Assembly (NCBI RefSeq): GCF_000092065.1
Contig: NC_009363.1
Location: forward strand, 558,001 to 622,000
Length of the DNA: 64,000 nucleotides
DNA from: Ostreococcus lucimarinus CCE9901
Lineage: Eukaryota; Chlorophyta; Mamiellophyceae; Mamiellales; Bathycoccaceae
Direction: 5' to 3'
The translations under genes and the position numbers were made by a program. The notes beneath the pieces were generated by a model that was not told the DNA's origin, made no database searches, and saw only the letters and a list, made by a program, of their open reading frames with translations. Positions 62,546 to 64,000 of this stretch are shown here, one piece after another; within the stretch, counting starts at the first letter, position 1; each line of letters starts with the position of its first letter.

Positions 62546-64000
62546 ATGTCGTCGAGCGAAGGCGCGCGGTCGCGCTCGCCCAAGCGCATCGCGCGCGTAC
62601 ACGTTACCGCAGACGCGCGCGCGCGCGACGCGCGGCAAATGCTCGATCACGCGTGGCGGGAGTGCGAAGGAAAGGCGCGAGCGCGGCGCGCGAGAGCGTC
62701 GGCGAGAGGCGAAGACGAAGCGGACGACGAAAGGATGGAAGATTTGCACGCCATCGGAGACGTCGTGCGTGAATTGTGCGCGGTGGATGATGGGGTGCTG
62801 ATGCGATCGACCCTGGGGTGCATGGATGGGTTTAAGGTGGCGTTGCGCGCGGAGCGAGAGGACGACGACGAGGCGAGGAGAGAAATTTGCGTCGCGGCGT
62901 TGTTTGGATTGAGCAAGCTCGCGACGACGGCGAGGGAACAAGTCATCGGGGGGGATGTGGAAGAAGATGTGGTACTTGAAATGCTTCGCGTGCAGTGTAA
63001 GGCGCCGAATATGCGATTTTCAGAACGCGCTCGGGCGATGTCGACGTACGTCAAGGCGGTGGGCGTTCGGGAAAACTTGACAAACGTCAACGTTCGGACG
63101 CCTCCGGCATCGCCGAAGGATAAGAGTGGTAGAACTATAGGTGGCTTAGCGCGAGCGTTTGCATCGCAACAAGAGATGGCAGATTTCAACACACCAGACG
63201 TGAGCGACGACGAGGGGACAGAGGAGCGCAGGCAATCGATGAGTTCGCTGTGCGCGTCACCGAGTAGAATCTTCTACTCGCCGAAAATTTTGAGCGGAGA
63301 TGGCACGGTCGTTGATGAAGCGATCACACCTCCAGGCACAGTTATATGTCGCATCTGCGAACAGCCTGTCGCCAAACGAACTTTTGCCGGTCACAACGCG
63401 ACGTGCGCTGGATTTCGTCCGTCGTCGCTGGGTTCGAGTGGTTGCGCGTCTGCGCGCACTTCTGCCTCTCTCGCACAAGATGATTCGGAAACTTCAGACC
63501 AGATGTCTATTGATGACTTTCGAATCATAAAACTGATAAGTGGGGGCGCGTACGGGCGAGTCTTCTTGGCGCAGAAACGCGCGACGGGCGATTTGTTCGC
63601 CGTCAAGGCGTTGCGAAAGCGCGATCTCGTGTACAAGAACATGATGGATCAAGTCGTCGCCGAACGTGATGCCCTGATAGCAGCTGCGAATCCGTTCACA
63701 ATCAAATTGTACTACTCATTCACCTCTGCGAGGCACGTTTATCTCGTCACCGAATACGCAAACGGTGGCGACTTGTACAGTCTGTTGACGCAGCTCGGTC
63801 GATTGAGCGAAGAGCACGCTCGCCAGTACTGTGCCGAGATCGCACTCGCGCTCGAGTACGTGCACTCGAAAGGAATTACGCACCGAGATTTGAAGCCGGG
63901 TAATTGTCTCATTGCGTCGGATGGGCACATCAAACTTGCTGATTTTGGTTTATCGCGAATCGACCGAGACGCCGGGGACGCAGCGGGAAGCGGTAGCAAC
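62546..64000 (+). CDS. IREH1-like AGC protein kinase, truncated by the window end
   Basis: 485 codons from the ATG at 62546, open to the last base. Residues about 1-150 are a helical region. CRICEQPVAKRTFAGHNATC (near 275-294) is the short C2HC zinc-finger-like motif found in plant IRE/IREH1 kinases (incomplete root hair elongation) before the kinase domain. The kinase starts near 330: DDFRIIKLISGGAYGRVFLAQ, FAVKALRKRD, YEAL-type helix, [31 protein letters not shown]. This is the MAST/IREH1 AGC signature. The activation loop and C-terminal hydrophobic motif lie beyond the window. IREH1 kinases act in microtubule and growth control in plants. Confidence 0.9.
   Translation, partial: MSSSEGARSRSPKRIARVHVTADARARDARQMLDHAWRECEGKARARRARASARGEDEADDERMEDLHAIGDVVRELCAVDDGVLMRSTLGCMDGFKVALRAEREDDDEARREICVAALFGLSKLATTAREQVIGGDVEEDVVLEMLRVQCKAPNMRFSERARAMSTYVKAVGVRENLTNVNVRTPPASPKDKSGRTIGGLARAFASQQEMADFNTPDVSDDEGTEERRQSMSSLCASPSRIFYSPKILSGDGTVVDEAITPPGTVICRICEQPVAKRTFAGHNATCAGFRPSSLGSSGCASARTSASLAQDDSETSDQMSIDDFRIIKLISGGAYGRVFLAQKRATGDLFAVKALRKRDLVYKNMMDQVVAERDALIAAANPFTIKLYYSFTSARHVYLVTEYANGGDLYSLLTQLGRLSEEHARQYCAEIALALEYVHSKGITHRDLKPGNCLIASDGHIKLADFGLSRIDRDAGDAAGSGSN

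Noticed and set aside
1-64000. Transposons, CRISPR arrays, integrated virus genes
   Set aside because: No transposase, reverse transcriptase, terminal repeats, regular spacer arrays or viral core genes were seen in any frame.

Overview
The window reads as a nuclear chromosome segment of a very small, GC-rich green alga. Mamiellophyceae is the best fit and Ostreococcus-like is most likely, but this is inferred from gene content and layout, not from a database match. About 40 protein genes lie in 64 kb on both strands. Spacers are often under 150 bp and introns are nearly absent. There are plastid and thylakoid-lumen proteins (PsbP-like, PAP/fibrillin, a Tat-type lumen protein), plant-type trafficking proteins (ARA6-like Rab, SYP6 syntaxin), a plant-type MAPK, and N-termini typical of algal transit peptides (Arg/Ala/Ser-rich, no acidic residues).

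Layout. 1-9 kb: PP2C tail, a BELL-like TALE homeodomain protein, a TBC-PX protein with a degenerate GAP site, a small plastid-like unknown, SmF, NudC and CLASP. 9-16 kb: p47 (SEP-UBX), a GIGYF-type GYF protein, organellar TsaE and an Hsp70 that is only an ATPase domain. 15.7-25 kb: two large intronless minus-strand genes, a helicase-polymerase POLQ and a 1321-residue kinase with an IRE1/RNase L-type KEN nuclease domain and a mitochondrial-type presequence. 25-33.6 kb: a Tudor-PWWP reader, UCH hydrolase, Mms2/UEV, Mic10, ARA6-like Rab, SpoU-type methyltransferase, TraB protein and glucose-6-phosphate 1-epimerase. 33.6-45 kb: phage-type RNA polymerase, RPL6 (with a 5-nt first coding exon), BUD13, fibrillin, a sugar-phosphate/nucleotide-sugar transporter, a TEY MAPK and a PRMT7-like methyltransferase. 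45-58 kb: lumen DUF1499-like protein, TMEM97-like protein, tectonin-like membrane protein, WRAP73, an AlkB dioxygenase, SYP6, lipoate ligase, a tail-anchored coiled coil, an IF1-like protein, a RavA/MoxR ATPase, a PsbP-like protein and a pfkB kinase. 58-64 kb: epsin/ENTH, a two-exon dynamin/SLIP-GC-like GTPase, and an IREH1-like AGC kinase cut by the window end.

There is no operon logic, as expected for a eukaryote, and neighbours are mostly unrelated. Some themes recur. Mitochondrial and plastid upkeep: RPOT, TsaE, Mic10, IF1-like, lipoate ligase, RavA, the Hsp70 ATPase domain and the KEN kinase. Endosomal traffic: ARA6, SYP6, ENTH, TBC-PX. Spindle and microtubules: CLASP, NudC, WRAP73. Many divergent pairs have start codons only 43-150 bp apart and so must share promoters. 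The most unusual locus is the organelle-type IRE1-like kinase-nuclease, which has no ER sensor or membrane segment and carries a long N-terminal region I do not recognise.
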